From contig JABUUQ010000002.1 of the NCBI GenBank assembly GCA_021443125.1, positions 1,232,224-1,241,831 on the forward strand: 9,608 nucleotides of DNA, given 5' to 3'. The notes below the pieces were generated by a model that was not told the origin of the DNA, did not search any database, and saw nothing but the letters and a program-made list of their open reading frames with translations. A program made the translations under genes and the position numbers. The stretch comes from Bacteroidales bacterium. Lineage in GTDB: Bacteria; Bacteroidota; Bacteroidia; Bacteroidales; P3. Shown one piece after another: positions 1 to 6,005 of the stretch (position 1 is the first letter of the stretch; each line of letters opens with the position of its first letter).

Positions 1-611
1 ACACCAAGTACGATTGCAGTGATTAAAGTGTAGTATGTAATCTGTATATGATTGAAAGACAACTGCATACCCAAAGAAAGAGTAAATAGTGCCAATCCAT
101 AAACATATTTTTTTCTGAATACAAGAATCATACCTGCAAGAATAGGAGCCATCATAGCCATTGCCCAAGCCTTTGTAATATGGCCGACACCTATAATAAT
201 GATATTGTATGAACCAAGTGCATAAATCAAACCTGCAAACAAAGACATCCAAGGATTAGCACCCATACAAACCAAAAAAACATAGAATCCTAAAGCCATA
301 AGAAACATAATACCAGCACTATGTGAGATTGGGCCGAGTGTAAATATATTATTGATAACCTCTTCTATGTTATAGTTGTTGTCTGATTTGATTTGATAGG
401 TTGGCATTCCCGAAAACATGGAATTGGTCCATTCTGAGTAGTGATGAGACACTCTTTCGTAATCATCCAATGACTTACTCATACCTGCAAACTGAGACAT
501 ATCACTCTGATTCAACTGTCTGCCGTCAAGTATAGGAGAAAAATATATTAGTGAGCATGCAACAAATGCCACTACTGCTGCAATGTGAGGTAGTACTTTC
601 TTGATATTCAT
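1..611 (-). CDS. YfhO-family multi-spanning membrane protein (N-terminal 203 aa, partial)
   Basis: The frame is open from the ATG at 609-611 (minus) to the left edge, so only the N-terminal 203 residues are visible; full-length family members are several hundred residues. The start follows a good promoter and begins MNIKKVLPH, leading into a hydrophobic segment (about 8-28). A polar, presumably extracytoplasmic, loop (about 29-95) carries DGRQLNQSDMSQ (29-40) and WTNSMFSGMPTYQ (61-73). Hydrophobic helices follow at about 97-117, 119-141, 146-166 and 170-200, with GHITKAWAMAMMAP at 143-156. The pattern of QSD, WxNSMFxGMPTYQ and GHxxKAxA is what I know from large Bacteroidota YfhO-like membrane proteins, which resemble GT-C-fold glycosyltransferases. 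A role in decorating envelope polymers is inferred, not shown. It is divergent from pepE. Confidence 0.85.
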   Translation of the reverse strand, partial: MNIKKVLPHIAAVVAFVACSLIYFSPILDGRQLNQSDMSQFAGMSKSLDDYERVSHHYSEWTNSMFSGMPTYQIKSDNNYNIEEVINNIFTLGPISHSAGIMFLMALGFYVFLVCMGANPWMSLFAGLIYALGSYNIIIIGVGHITKAWAMAMMAPILAGMILVFRKKYVYGLALFTLSLGMQLSFNHIQITYYTLITAIVLG

Positions 612-655
612 TTCTTCTTTTTATTTCGTTATTTGTTGTTTTATTTTATAGTTTG

Positions 656-686
656 CAAATTTAATAAAAATAACTGACAACACAAA
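656..686 (-). promoter_or_regulatory. Bacteroidota-type promoter for the YfhO-family gene
   Basis: Read on the minus strand, a TTTG (683-686) is followed after 19 bp by TAAATTTG (656-663), which matches the Bacteroidota consensus TTTG-N19-21-TAnnTTTG. The start codon at 611 lies about 45 nt downstream, giving a short AT-rich leader. Confidence 0.6.
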
Positions 687-719
687 AATGAAAAAACAAA
701 TAATAGAGAGAATTTATTG

Positions 720-753
720 AAACGGCGTTTGGTGAAATTAAAACGGCGTTTTA
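720..753. repeat. Two near-palindromic AACGGCGTT boxes, centres 21 bp apart
   Basis: The first box is AAACGGCGTTT (720-730) and the second is TAAAACGGCGTTTTA (739-753). Each is a perfect inverted repeat around one central G (725 and 746). The centre-to-centre distance of 21 bp is about two helical turns, as expected for paired binding sites of a dimeric regulator on one face of DNA. They lie between the divergent YfhO-family and pepE promoters, upstream of both -33 elements. The operator role is inferred. Confidence 0.5.
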
Positions 754-793
754 GAAAATTATTCCTTGCTTTTAATTTTTTCTTTCTTCGTTT
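742..793 (+). repeat. Dispersed intergenic repeat, copy A
   Basis: This copy consists of AACGGCGTTT (742-751), a linker ending in AAATTA (756-761), and a T-rich 29-bp block (765-793) that begins CTTGCTTTTAATTTTTTC. The same parts recur in the same order on the minus strand at 5985-5913: the 10-bp box and the 29-bp block are identical there. The element ends where the pepE -33 region begins. Confidence 0.75.
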
Positions 794-823
794 CATTCAA
801 GTGAATTCTTTTTCTTATCTTTG
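791..823 (+). promoter_or_regulatory. Bacteroidota-type promoter for pepE-tsaC
   Basis: TATCTTTG at 816-823 is a perfect TAnnTTTG -7 element. The best -33 candidate is TTTC at 791-794, with a 21-bp spacer. Transcription would start near 829-830, giving a leader of just under 40 nt before the ATG at 868. Confidence 0.6.
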
Positions 824-867
824 TAGATTGTAAAACATAGCATGTATTTAATTAAAAGCATATAGAA

Positions 868-1587
868 ATGAAAAGAAATTTATTACTAATCAGCAATTCA
901 ACAAATGCTGGAGAGAAATATCTTGGCTGGTGCAAAGATATGATAGCAGAATTCTGCAAAGAAAACAATGTAAAGGATGTTTTATTTATTCCTTATGCAG
1001 GTTTTGCTCAAGGATACGACAAATACGAAGAAAAAGTTGCCAATGTATATGCAGAATATGGCATAAAATTACATTCTATTCACCATGAAGAAAATCCTAT
1101 TGACGCTGTAATGAAAGCAGAATGTATTGCAGTTGGTGGAGGTAACACTTTCTATCTTGTGAGAGAGATGCAAAGAACCGGAATTATGAAAGCGATAAGA
1201 GAAAAGGCCTTCTTGGGTATGCCTTATATGGGTTGGAGTGCAGGAAGCAATGTTGCAGGCTTGTCTTTGAAGACTACAAATGATATGCCTATCGTTGAGC
1301 CAGAAAGTTTCGACACTATGGGGTTAGTTCCTTTCCAAATCAATCCTCACTATACCGATTTTGTTGATCCAAAACACGGTGGAGAAACAAGAGACGACAG
1401 AATAAACGAATTTATTGCTGCAAATCAAGATACAAATGTTGCTGCCATTAGAGAGGCTACTGCTTTGCGTTTGAAAGAAGGAAAACTTTCTTTGGTGGGA
1501 CGCGACAACAAAATGAAGGTATTCCGTTTTGGCAAAGAAACCATGGAATATTCTCTAACAGATGATATCAATTTCTTAATGAAATAA
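868..1587 (+). CDS. pepE: Dipeptidase E (alpha-aspartyl dipeptidase, peptidase family S51)
   Basis: This 239-aa protein is a cytoplasmic serine peptidase that releases N-terminal aspartate from dipeptides. Residues visible: GGGNTFYL at 90-97, the nucleophile motif GWSAGS at 122-127 (Ser124), TTNDMP at 136-141 (Asp139), and NPHYTDF at 159-165 (His161). The Ser/Asp/His spacing matches the Ser120/Asp135/His157 triad of Salmonella PepE with a constant offset of four residues, so the active site looks intact. Length is close to that of the Salmonella enzyme (229 aa). The start is supported by the promoter upstream and the conserved N-terminus (KRNLLLISNSTNAG). Its stop codon overlaps the start of the next gene by one base (TAATG), indicating translational coupling. 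Role: recycling of Asp-X dipeptides. Confidence 0.93.
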   Translation: MKRNLLLISNSTNAGEKYLGWCKDMIAEFCKENNVKDVLFIPYAGFAQGYDKYEEKVANVYAEYGIKLHSIHHEENPIDAVMKAECIAVGGGNTFYLVREMQRTGIMKAIREKAFLGMPYMGWSAGSNVAGLSLKTTNDMPIVEPESFDTMGLVPFQINPHYTDFVDPKHGGETRDDRINEFIAANQDTNVAAIREATALRLKEGKLSLVGRDNKMKVFRFGKETMEYSLTDDINFLMK

Positions 1588-2132
1588 TGAAAGAAGCAGA
1601 AGTTTTGAGGGAAGGAAAGATTCTTATCTATCCTACTGACACCATTTGGGGCATCGGTTGTGATGCCCTTAATGTTTCTGCTATTGAAAAAGTAAAAAAA
1701 ATAAAAGGAAGAGACAATACAAAAAGTTTTATCTTGCTAATGAGAGATTTGGATATGCTGAAAAATTATGTAGAAAAGATTCCAAATGAAGCAATCAAAC
1801 TAATGCAGGATATAAATGAGCCTTTGACAATAATTTATCCCAAGGCGAAAAATTTACCCATAGAACATCTTTCTTTTAATCAAAGTATTGGAGTAAGAAT
1901 ACCAAAAGATGATTTTCTGCAAACTCTTTTTGAAGAATTTCCTTACCCAATAGTTTCTTCGTCTGCCAATTTCTCTGGGCAAGACTCGCCAAAGACGTTT
2001 TCCGATATAGATAAAAACTTCTTGGAACAGGCAGACTATATTTCAAAAAGACAAGCAGAGAAAAATGAAACGCGTCATTCTTCCCTGCTTTACCTTATCT
2101 CCGAATCTGGAGAAATTATTCAATTGAGATAA
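1587..2132 (+). CDS. tsaC: L-threonylcarbamoyladenylate synthase, TsaC/YrdC family
   Basis: This 181-aa, single-domain Sua5/YciO/YrdC protein makes threonylcarbamoyl-AMP from threonine, bicarbonate and ATP, the activated intermediate for t6A at position 37 of ANN-decoding tRNAs. Visible motifs: YPTDTIWGIGCDA (15-27), KGR (40-42) in KIKGRDNTKSF, the strand PLTIIYP (79-85), VRIP (103-106) and SSSANFSG (124-131). The KxR and SxN signatures are both present. There is no C-terminal Sua5 domain, so it is the short form. The motif normally written PGPxT reads NEPLT here, a small deviation. A YciO-like paralogue with a different role cannot be excluded. It is coupled to pepE by the TAATG overlap and ends 4 bp from a convergent gene. 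Confidence 0.85.
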   Translation: MKEAEVLREGKILIYPTDTIWGIGCDALNVSAIEKVKKIKGRDNTKSFILLMRDLDMLKNYVEKIPNEAIKLMQDINEPLTIIYPKAKNLPIEHLSFNQSIGVRIPKDDFLQTLFEEFPYPIVSSSANFSGQDSPKTFSDIDKNFLEQADYISKRQAEKNETRHSSLLYLISESGEIIQLR

Positions 2133-2135
2133 TTT
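2113..2135. terminator. Possible short bidirectional hairpin at the convergent gene ends
   Basis: AAATTAT (2113-2119) and ATAATTT (2129-2135) form a 7-bp stem around a 9-nt loop, overlapping the tsaC stop and the 4-bp gap to the convergent lipoprotein gene. The stem is all A/T and no clear U-tract follows on either strand, so this is only a weak terminator candidate. Confidence 0.25.
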
Positions 2136-2136
2136 G

Positions 2137-2676
2137 CTATTCTTCGTTTCTAATTCCTTTTTTGTCGAATGTAAGTGTTTCTGCAGCATCATCAATAAAG
2201 TAGTATTGATTTTTGAACTGAAGATAAATTTTCATATTTGCAGGATAAGGATATAATCTAAGTATTGTATCTCCAATAACTTGATAGTATTGAGCCATTG
2301 CTATGTAGTAAAAATATCTTTTTTCTATTCTGCCTTGTGGAGCTACATTTGAGACAAACTCCATAGGTATAGAAATTCTTGATGTTTGCGGATCTGTACG
2401 CAAATGTTCAGAATAGAATGAATTTTTATCACCATATCCTGTACATTGACCCAAATTCATAAATTGGATTGTAAAACCTTCTGTTGTATCGCTGATTTTT
2501 GCGAATTTAGGCTCGATAGAAGTTAATTTCCAACCGCTGTAAACCAATCCGTGAGATGATGAAAAATATCCACCGCTTGGTGCATCGTTGTAATGGTTGC
2601 TTTCGCATGAGCAAAACATGCTAATACTCAATACTGCTACTAATAGACTTGCTAATTTTAATGTAATCTTTTTCAT
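2137..2676 (-). CDS. Putative lipoprotein of unknown function
   Basis: This 179-aa protein starts MKKITLKLAS with a hydrophobic stretch (8-21) and a lipobox-like FCSC, predicting acylation at Cys24 and an envelope location. The mature part is rich in aromatics and short beta-like strands: SGWKLTSIEP (47-56), FTIQFM (68-73), GQCTGYGDKNSFYS (76-89), YFYYIAMAQYYQVIGDTILRL (121-141) and QYYFIDDAAETLTFDKKG (157-174). This order (W-K-L opening, central C-x-G-x-G-x-K-N-S, late G-D-x-L strand, closing LTF) faintly recalls META/HslJ-type beta domains, but I do not recognise the family and the resemblance is weak. It is last in the minus-strand operon, 29 bp after radA, with no separate promoter visible in the gap. 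Confidence 0.8.
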   Translation of the reverse strand: MKKITLKLASLLVAVLSISMFCSCESNHYNDAPSGGYFSSSHGLVYSGWKLTSIEPKFAKISDTTEGFTIQFMNLGQCTGYGDKNSFYSEHLRTDPQTSRISIPMEFVSNVAPQGRIEKRYFYYIAMAQYYQVIGDTILRLYPYPANMKIYLQFKNQYYFIDDAAETLTFDKKGIRNEE

Positions 2677-2705
2677 TACTATGTCCTATTTTTATTTGTT
2701 ATTGA

Positions 2706-4064
2706 TTAATTAATTATTTTTTCTACTAAATCGTTTATTGAAGCAAGATACACTGGCTCAATATTTGAAAACTCTCTCAAAGAATCCCTATTGTATTTGC
2801 TGATAAATATCTTTGTAAAACCCATTGCTGAGGCTTCGTTTATTCTTCTTTCTATAAAAGGCACAGGTCTTATTTCTCCCGAAAGCCCTACCTCTGCTGC
2901 AAAACAGAATTTCTTGTCTATTGGAGAATCTTGGTGTGAAGAAATTATGGAAGCGACAATTGACAAATCTATTGCAGGGTCATTTACCTTTATTCCTCCC
3001 GCTATATTGAGAAATACATCTTTGTTGCTCACCTTCACGCCTGCCTTTTTTTCCAACACTGCCAAAAGCATATTCATTCTTCTTAAGTCGAAACCATTAG
3101 AAACTCTTTGTGCAGAAGAATAATAAGTTGGAGACACTAAAGCCTGGGTCTCTATCAAGATAGGGCGTTTGCCTTCCAAAGTTGCACAAATGGAAACGCC
3201 GCTAAGGTCTTCCTCTCTTTGCGACATAAGAACTTTTGACGGATTTTCCACACACTGCAAACCAAAAGAAGTCATTTCGTAAATTCCTACCTCATTTGTT
3301 GAACCGAACCTATTCTTTATAGAACGTAATATTCTATAGCCATAATTTTTGTCGCCTTCGAATTGCAGAACTGTATCAACCATATGTTCCAATATCTTTG
3401 GACCAGCAAGGGAACCGTCTTTGGTGATATGACCAACAAGCAAAATAGGAATATTGTTTACCTTGGCAAACTCAATAAGCTTATCGGTGCACGCTCTAAC
3501 CTGTGTGATGCTACCTGCAAAACTTTCCACCTCATGTGTTGTCATTGTCTGAATAGAATCAATAATAATCACACTTGGCTTCACCTCTTCTGCAGAAGCA
3601 ATAATACTTTCTATATTTGTTTCAGCAAGGACAAAGCAAGTGTCTGAAGTGTCCTGCATTCGTAATTGGCGAAGTTTTATTTGCTCTATACTTTCCTCGC
3701 CCGAAACATACAATATAGTTTTATCTTTTATATGTAGTGCAACTTGCAACAAAAGAGTACTCTTGCCTATTCCAGGTTCTCCACCAATAAGGACAACACT
3801 GCCTAAAACCAAACCACCACCTAGCACTCTGTTCAGTTCAACATCCTGAAGATTCAGTCTTGTGCTTTCAGAGTATTCAACTTTAGATATTGGCAACGGA
3901 TATTTGTGTTCCCTATTTTTTGAAGGAACTTTTGTAGTAGGAGAATTGCTTGTTATCAATTCTTCAAATGCACCCCATGCTCCACATTCAGGGCATTTGC
4001 CTAAATATGATGAAGATTGATAAGAACAATTCTTACATATATATACTACTTTCTCTTTTGCCAC
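2706..4064 (-). CDS. radA: DNA repair protein RadA/Sms
   Basis: This 452-aa protein has the full RadA layout. An N-terminal C4 zinc finger (Cys10, Cys13, Cys24, Cys27) is followed by a RecA-like ATPase with Walker A GEPGIGKST (95-103) and Walker B VIIIDS (165-170). Next come the RadA-specific KNRFG motif (250-254) and a C-terminal Lon-protease-like domain (about 285-452), which is structural rather than proteolytic in this family. RadA is a hexameric helicase-like motor that helps process recombination intermediates and promotes branch migration with RecA. Length is typical (about 450-460 aa) and all core motifs are intact. It begins 19 bp after the DUF799 lipoprotein stop, so it is probably co-transcribed with the envelope genes. 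No functional link to them is obvious. Confidence 0.97.
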   Translation of the reverse strand: MAKEKVVYICKNCSYQSSSYLGKCPECGAWGAFEELITSNSPTTKVPSKNREHKYPLPISKVEYSESTRLNLQDVELNRVLGGGLVLGSVVLIGGEPGIGKSTLLLQVALHIKDKTILYVSGEESIEQIKLRQLRMQDTSDTCFVLAETNIESIIASAEEVKPSVIIIDSIQTMTTHEVESFAGSITQVRACTDKLIEFAKVNNIPILLVGHITKDGSLAGPKILEHMVDTVLQFEGDKNYGYRILRSIKNRFGSTNEVGIYEMTSFGLQCVENPSKVLMSQREEDLSGVSICATLEGKRPILIETQALVSPTYYSSAQRVSNGFDLRRMNMLLAVLEKKAGVKVSNKDVFLNIAGGIKVNDPAIDLSIVASIISSHQDSPIDKKFCFAAEVGLSGEIRPVPFIERRINEASAMGFTKIFISKYNRDSLREFSNIEPVYLASINDLVEKIIN

Positions 4065-4083
4065 TTGCTATCTTAAACTTTTG

Positions 4084-5466
4084 TTAGCTTGGTTTGATTT
4101 TTACTTTATACTTCATCTCTTTTTTATGAGAGAATTTCTTTTGGTCCTGCTCATATTTGATATGATGAGGACCTACCGGCATATCTTGCAACACATATCT
4201 CTGCATTTGTTCCATAATACCAAGATAGTGTGCCTCCTTTTCATCGGTAACAAGCTTGTCTTTGGCATTGCTTTTTGGTGGCATCTGACTGTCATAGTTA
4301 AAATCTGCCTGACGAGAAAACAAAGTATCCATAGTTGAAGTCGATATCATAGTATAATGTGCCACTGCATTGATATTTGTTGTCCACCAAGGTTTTTCGA
4401 AACGAAATATGGTTACATACATAACTGCATCAACACCATATTTCTCTTTATATTCTTTAATATCAGTTACTTTAGTGTATTGAGAAGATAATTTGGTCGT
4501 ATCCTTATTGTATTGGTCTATCATATACAAAGCAGGCAAAACATAGTAACCTTTATAGGTTAGTTCTTTTGTCAACGCCACATAAAGCATTTCGTCTGCC
4601 TCTGCATATTTAGAGCGATTCCAAGGGTAAAGAATCAAAATAGTTTGAGGTTTTTCCTTATACATTGAAGGATAAGTAATATCTCTATCTATTTTCTCTG
4701 GAATTATTTTTCTGTACGTTCTTTTGAATATATTGCCTTCTTTTTCGTCCTTATCGGCATTCTTTATAATATCTTTTTTCTCCTTATCGCTTATGGCAGT
4801 TACTGATTCTTCTTGATTTTCAGTTATATTCTCTGCTTCTTGTACTGGTGTTGTTGATTTATCACGTGGATTTTTTTCCATCATAGAAAGCACTTGTTCC
4901 ATTGTGCTTAATTCCTTCTTTTCAGATACTTGTTCTTCTTGTGCAACTGTTTCTTTCTCTGCTTCAACAACTTTCTCCTCAACACTCACCACTACTTCTT
5001 CAACGACAACTTCCTCATCTTCAATTGTTTCATCTACAATCTCTTCTATTTTCTCCTCTGTTTTTTTGCTTTTTGCCAAGTCTTTTTGAGCTTGAGCCAA
5101 AGCCTCTTTTTCTTTTCTTCTTTCCTCTTTGATACGTTCTTTTTTCGCTTTCTCGGCGTTCTTTATCAAATCATCTTGTTCTTTTTGAGCCTTCTTTTTT
5201 GCTTTTGCCTCTGCTTTTTTCTTTGCTTCAGCCTCTTTGGAAAGTCTTTCTTGTTCCTTTATCTGAGCTTTTCTTTTTTCCTTCAGTTCTTTTTCTTTCT
5301 TCTTCTGCAATTCTTTTGCATCTTTCTCTTTATCAGTCTTTTTCTCCACCTTTTCCACATTTGCCATTTGTTGTTCAGGCAAAGTGTTTTCGGTACTCTT
5401 TTTTGACGAAGAGCAAGAAACAAAGAATAATGAAAGACATAAAACTATAGATAGTATATTTCTCAT
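4084..5466 (-). CDS. DUF799 (GNA1162-like) lipoprotein with long Lys/Glu-rich stalk
   Basis: This 460-aa protein opens with a lipoprotein signal peptide (MRNILSIVLCLSLFFVSC; lipobox Cys18). A highly charged segment follows: Lys/Glu/Ala-rich and helix-like at about 36-140, with runs such as AKKKAEAKAKKKAQKEQ, then acidic and Val/Glu-rich at about 138-190. A linker rich in Ser, Thr, Asn and Glu runs to about 260. The C-terminal part (about 263-440) resembles the DUF799/GNA1162 family: KPQTILILYPWNRS (272-285), the helix LYVALTKELTYKGYYVLPA (294-312), and EKYGVDAVMYVTIFRF (341-356). A basic tail closes the protein. DUF799 proteins are envelope lipoproteins of unknown mechanism, often encoded beside CsgG-like and DUF4810 lipoproteins. 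The start overlaps the DUF4810 stop by 4 bp (ATGA), strongly implying joint expression. The stalk is much longer than in the usual family members (about 220 aa). Confidence 0.8.
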   Translation of the reverse strand: MRNILSIVLCLSLFFVSCSSSKKSTENTLPEQQMANVEKVEKKTDKEKDAKELQKKKEKELKEKRKAQIKEQERLSKEAEAKKKAEAKAKKKAQKEQDDLIKNAEKAKKERIKEERRKEKEALAQAQKDLAKSKKTEEKIEEIVDETIEDEEVVVEEVVVSVEEKVVEAEKETVAQEEQVSEKKELSTMEQVLSMMEKNPRDKSTTPVQEAENITENQEESVTAISDKEKKDIIKNADKDEKEGNIFKRTYRKIIPEKIDRDITYPSMYKEKPQTILILYPWNRSKYAEADEMLYVALTKELTYKGYYVLPALYMIDQYNKDTTKLSSQYTKVTDIKEYKEKYGVDAVMYVTIFRFEKPWWTTNINAVAHYTMISTSTMDTLFSRQADFNYDSQMPPKSNAKDKLVTDEKEAHYLGIMEQMQRYVLQDMPVGPHHIKYEQDQKKFSHKKEMKYKVKIKPS

Positions 5467-5828
5467 AAGCCCAAATTCTTTTTGAATGTTTCCACAAAGG
5501 TTTTGCTTTCAGGATAAAGCGAAACTTCTTTTTCAAGCCAAATATATGCAGAATTAGTGTCTTGTTGCTGTAGCATCAAATAAGCATAATCAACGCAAGT
5601 GCCTGGAGGTATGCGAGTTTCGTCAAATTCACTCTTCTTTTTGCTTCCTTTGGATGTTACTATCTTTTCATAACTTTTCTGAATCTTTTTCACATCCCTG
5701 TCGCCCGTGGTTTTAGCATAAAAATAGGCAGCTTCATCATAATCCTTGTATGAATAAAGCTCTTTTGTGCAAGAAACACAAATCACACACACAACAATAC
5801 AAACAACAAAAAGTATTCTGTTTTTCAT
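5463..5828 (-). CDS. DUF4810 lipoprotein
   Basis: This 121-aa protein has a signal peptide with lipobox CVSC (acylation at Cys20). The mature part starts TKELYSYKDYDEAAYFYAK, like the family pattern LYxWxxYxxxxYxYxK. Further on are RIPPGTCVDYAYLMLQQQD (72-90) and WLEKEVSLYPESKTFVETF (97-115), matching the RxPPGxxxxYGYLLLQxGK and EKxLYPES signatures I know from DUF4810; the arrangement is TPR-like. Family members are small envelope lipoproteins of unknown biochemical role that occur with DUF799 and CsgG-like proteins. Here the DUF799 gene follows with an ATGA overlap, but no CsgG-like gene lies upstream: the gene has its own promoter, and hydF is beyond it. Confidence 0.82.
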   Translation of the reverse strand: MKNRILFVVCIVVCVICVSCTKELYSYKDYDEAAYFYAKTTGDRDVKKIQKSYEKIVTSKGSKKKSEFDETRIPPGTCVDYAYLMLQQQDTNSAYIWLEKEVSLYPESKTFVETFKKNLGL

Positions 5829-5838
5829 ATATAAATTA

Positions 5839-5868
5839 CAAATATATTTGGGTGTGCAAATTTACAAA
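5839..5868 (-). promoter_or_regulatory. Possible start-proximal second promoter of the lipoprotein-radA operon
   Basis: On the minus strand, TTTG (5865-5868), an 18-bp spacer and TATATTTG (5839-5846) also fit the Bacteroidota pattern. The spacer is at the short end, and the -7 lies only 10 nt before the ATG at 5828, leaving a leader of a few nucleotides. It is less likely than the distal promoter it overlaps. Confidence 0.3.
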
Positions 5869-5888
5869 AATTATTCGAGATACACAAA
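5857..5888 (-). promoter_or_regulatory. Main promoter for the DUF4810-DUF799-radA-lipoprotein operon
   Basis: On the minus strand, TTTG (5885-5888), a 20-bp spacer and TAAATTTG (5857-5864) match the Bacteroidota consensus closely. The predicted start is near 5850, giving a leader of about 20 nt before the DUF4810 ATG. Confidence 0.65.
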
Positions 5889-5912
5889 AAAAATCTTTAT
5901 TTCGCCAAAATA

Positions 5913-5985
5913 AAACGAAGAAAGAAAAAATTAAAAGCAAGTTTCAGTAAATTAAAACTTGCTTTTAATTTATTGAAACGCCGTT
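5913..5985 (-). repeat. Dispersed intergenic repeat, copy B
   Basis: Read on the minus strand this contains AACGGCGTTT (5985-5976), a linker with AAATTA, and the same T-rich 29-bp block (5941-5913) found at 765-793, identical in all 29 positions. It differs from copy A by about 21 extra bases before the block, which together with the block create a 17-bp hairpin. It lies between the hydF end and the promoter of the lipoprotein-radA operon, in the direction of that operon. Confidence 0.75.
5928..5971 (-). terminator. Intrinsic terminator of hydF
   Basis: The arms AAATTAAAAGCAAGTTT (5928-5944) and its exact complement (5955-5971) form a 17-bp stem with a 10-nt loop. On the minus-strand transcript it follows hydF by about 35 nt and runs into a U-rich tail (UUUCUUUCUUCG). 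An alternative inner fold pairs TAAATTAAAA (5948-5957) with TTTTAATTTA (5963-5972). Confidence 0.65.
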
Positions 5986-6005
5986 ATAAAATTATGTACT
6001 TTGCT

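Noticed and set aside
767..860. 11-bp inverted repeat TGCTTTTAATT (767-777) / AATTAAAAGCA (850-860) around the pepE promoter
   Set aside because: The arms are AT-rich and 72 bp apart, and the left arm is part of the dispersed repeat. The left arm would not be in the pepE transcript, so no RNA hairpin results. Probably chance.
2098..2113. TCTCC-GAATCT-GGAGA hairpin near the end of tsaC
   Set aside because: It is only 5 bp, inside the coding sequence, and has no U-tract, so it is not credible as a terminator.
4902..5450. Several long plus-strand open frames opposite the DUF799 lipoprotein gene, rich in Phe, Leu and Ser
   Set aside because: They are the antisense of the Lys/Glu-rich stalk: AAA, AAG and GAA codons read as TTT, CTT and TTC on the other strand, which makes stop-free Phe/Leu/Ser frames. 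No family resemblance or promoter supports them.
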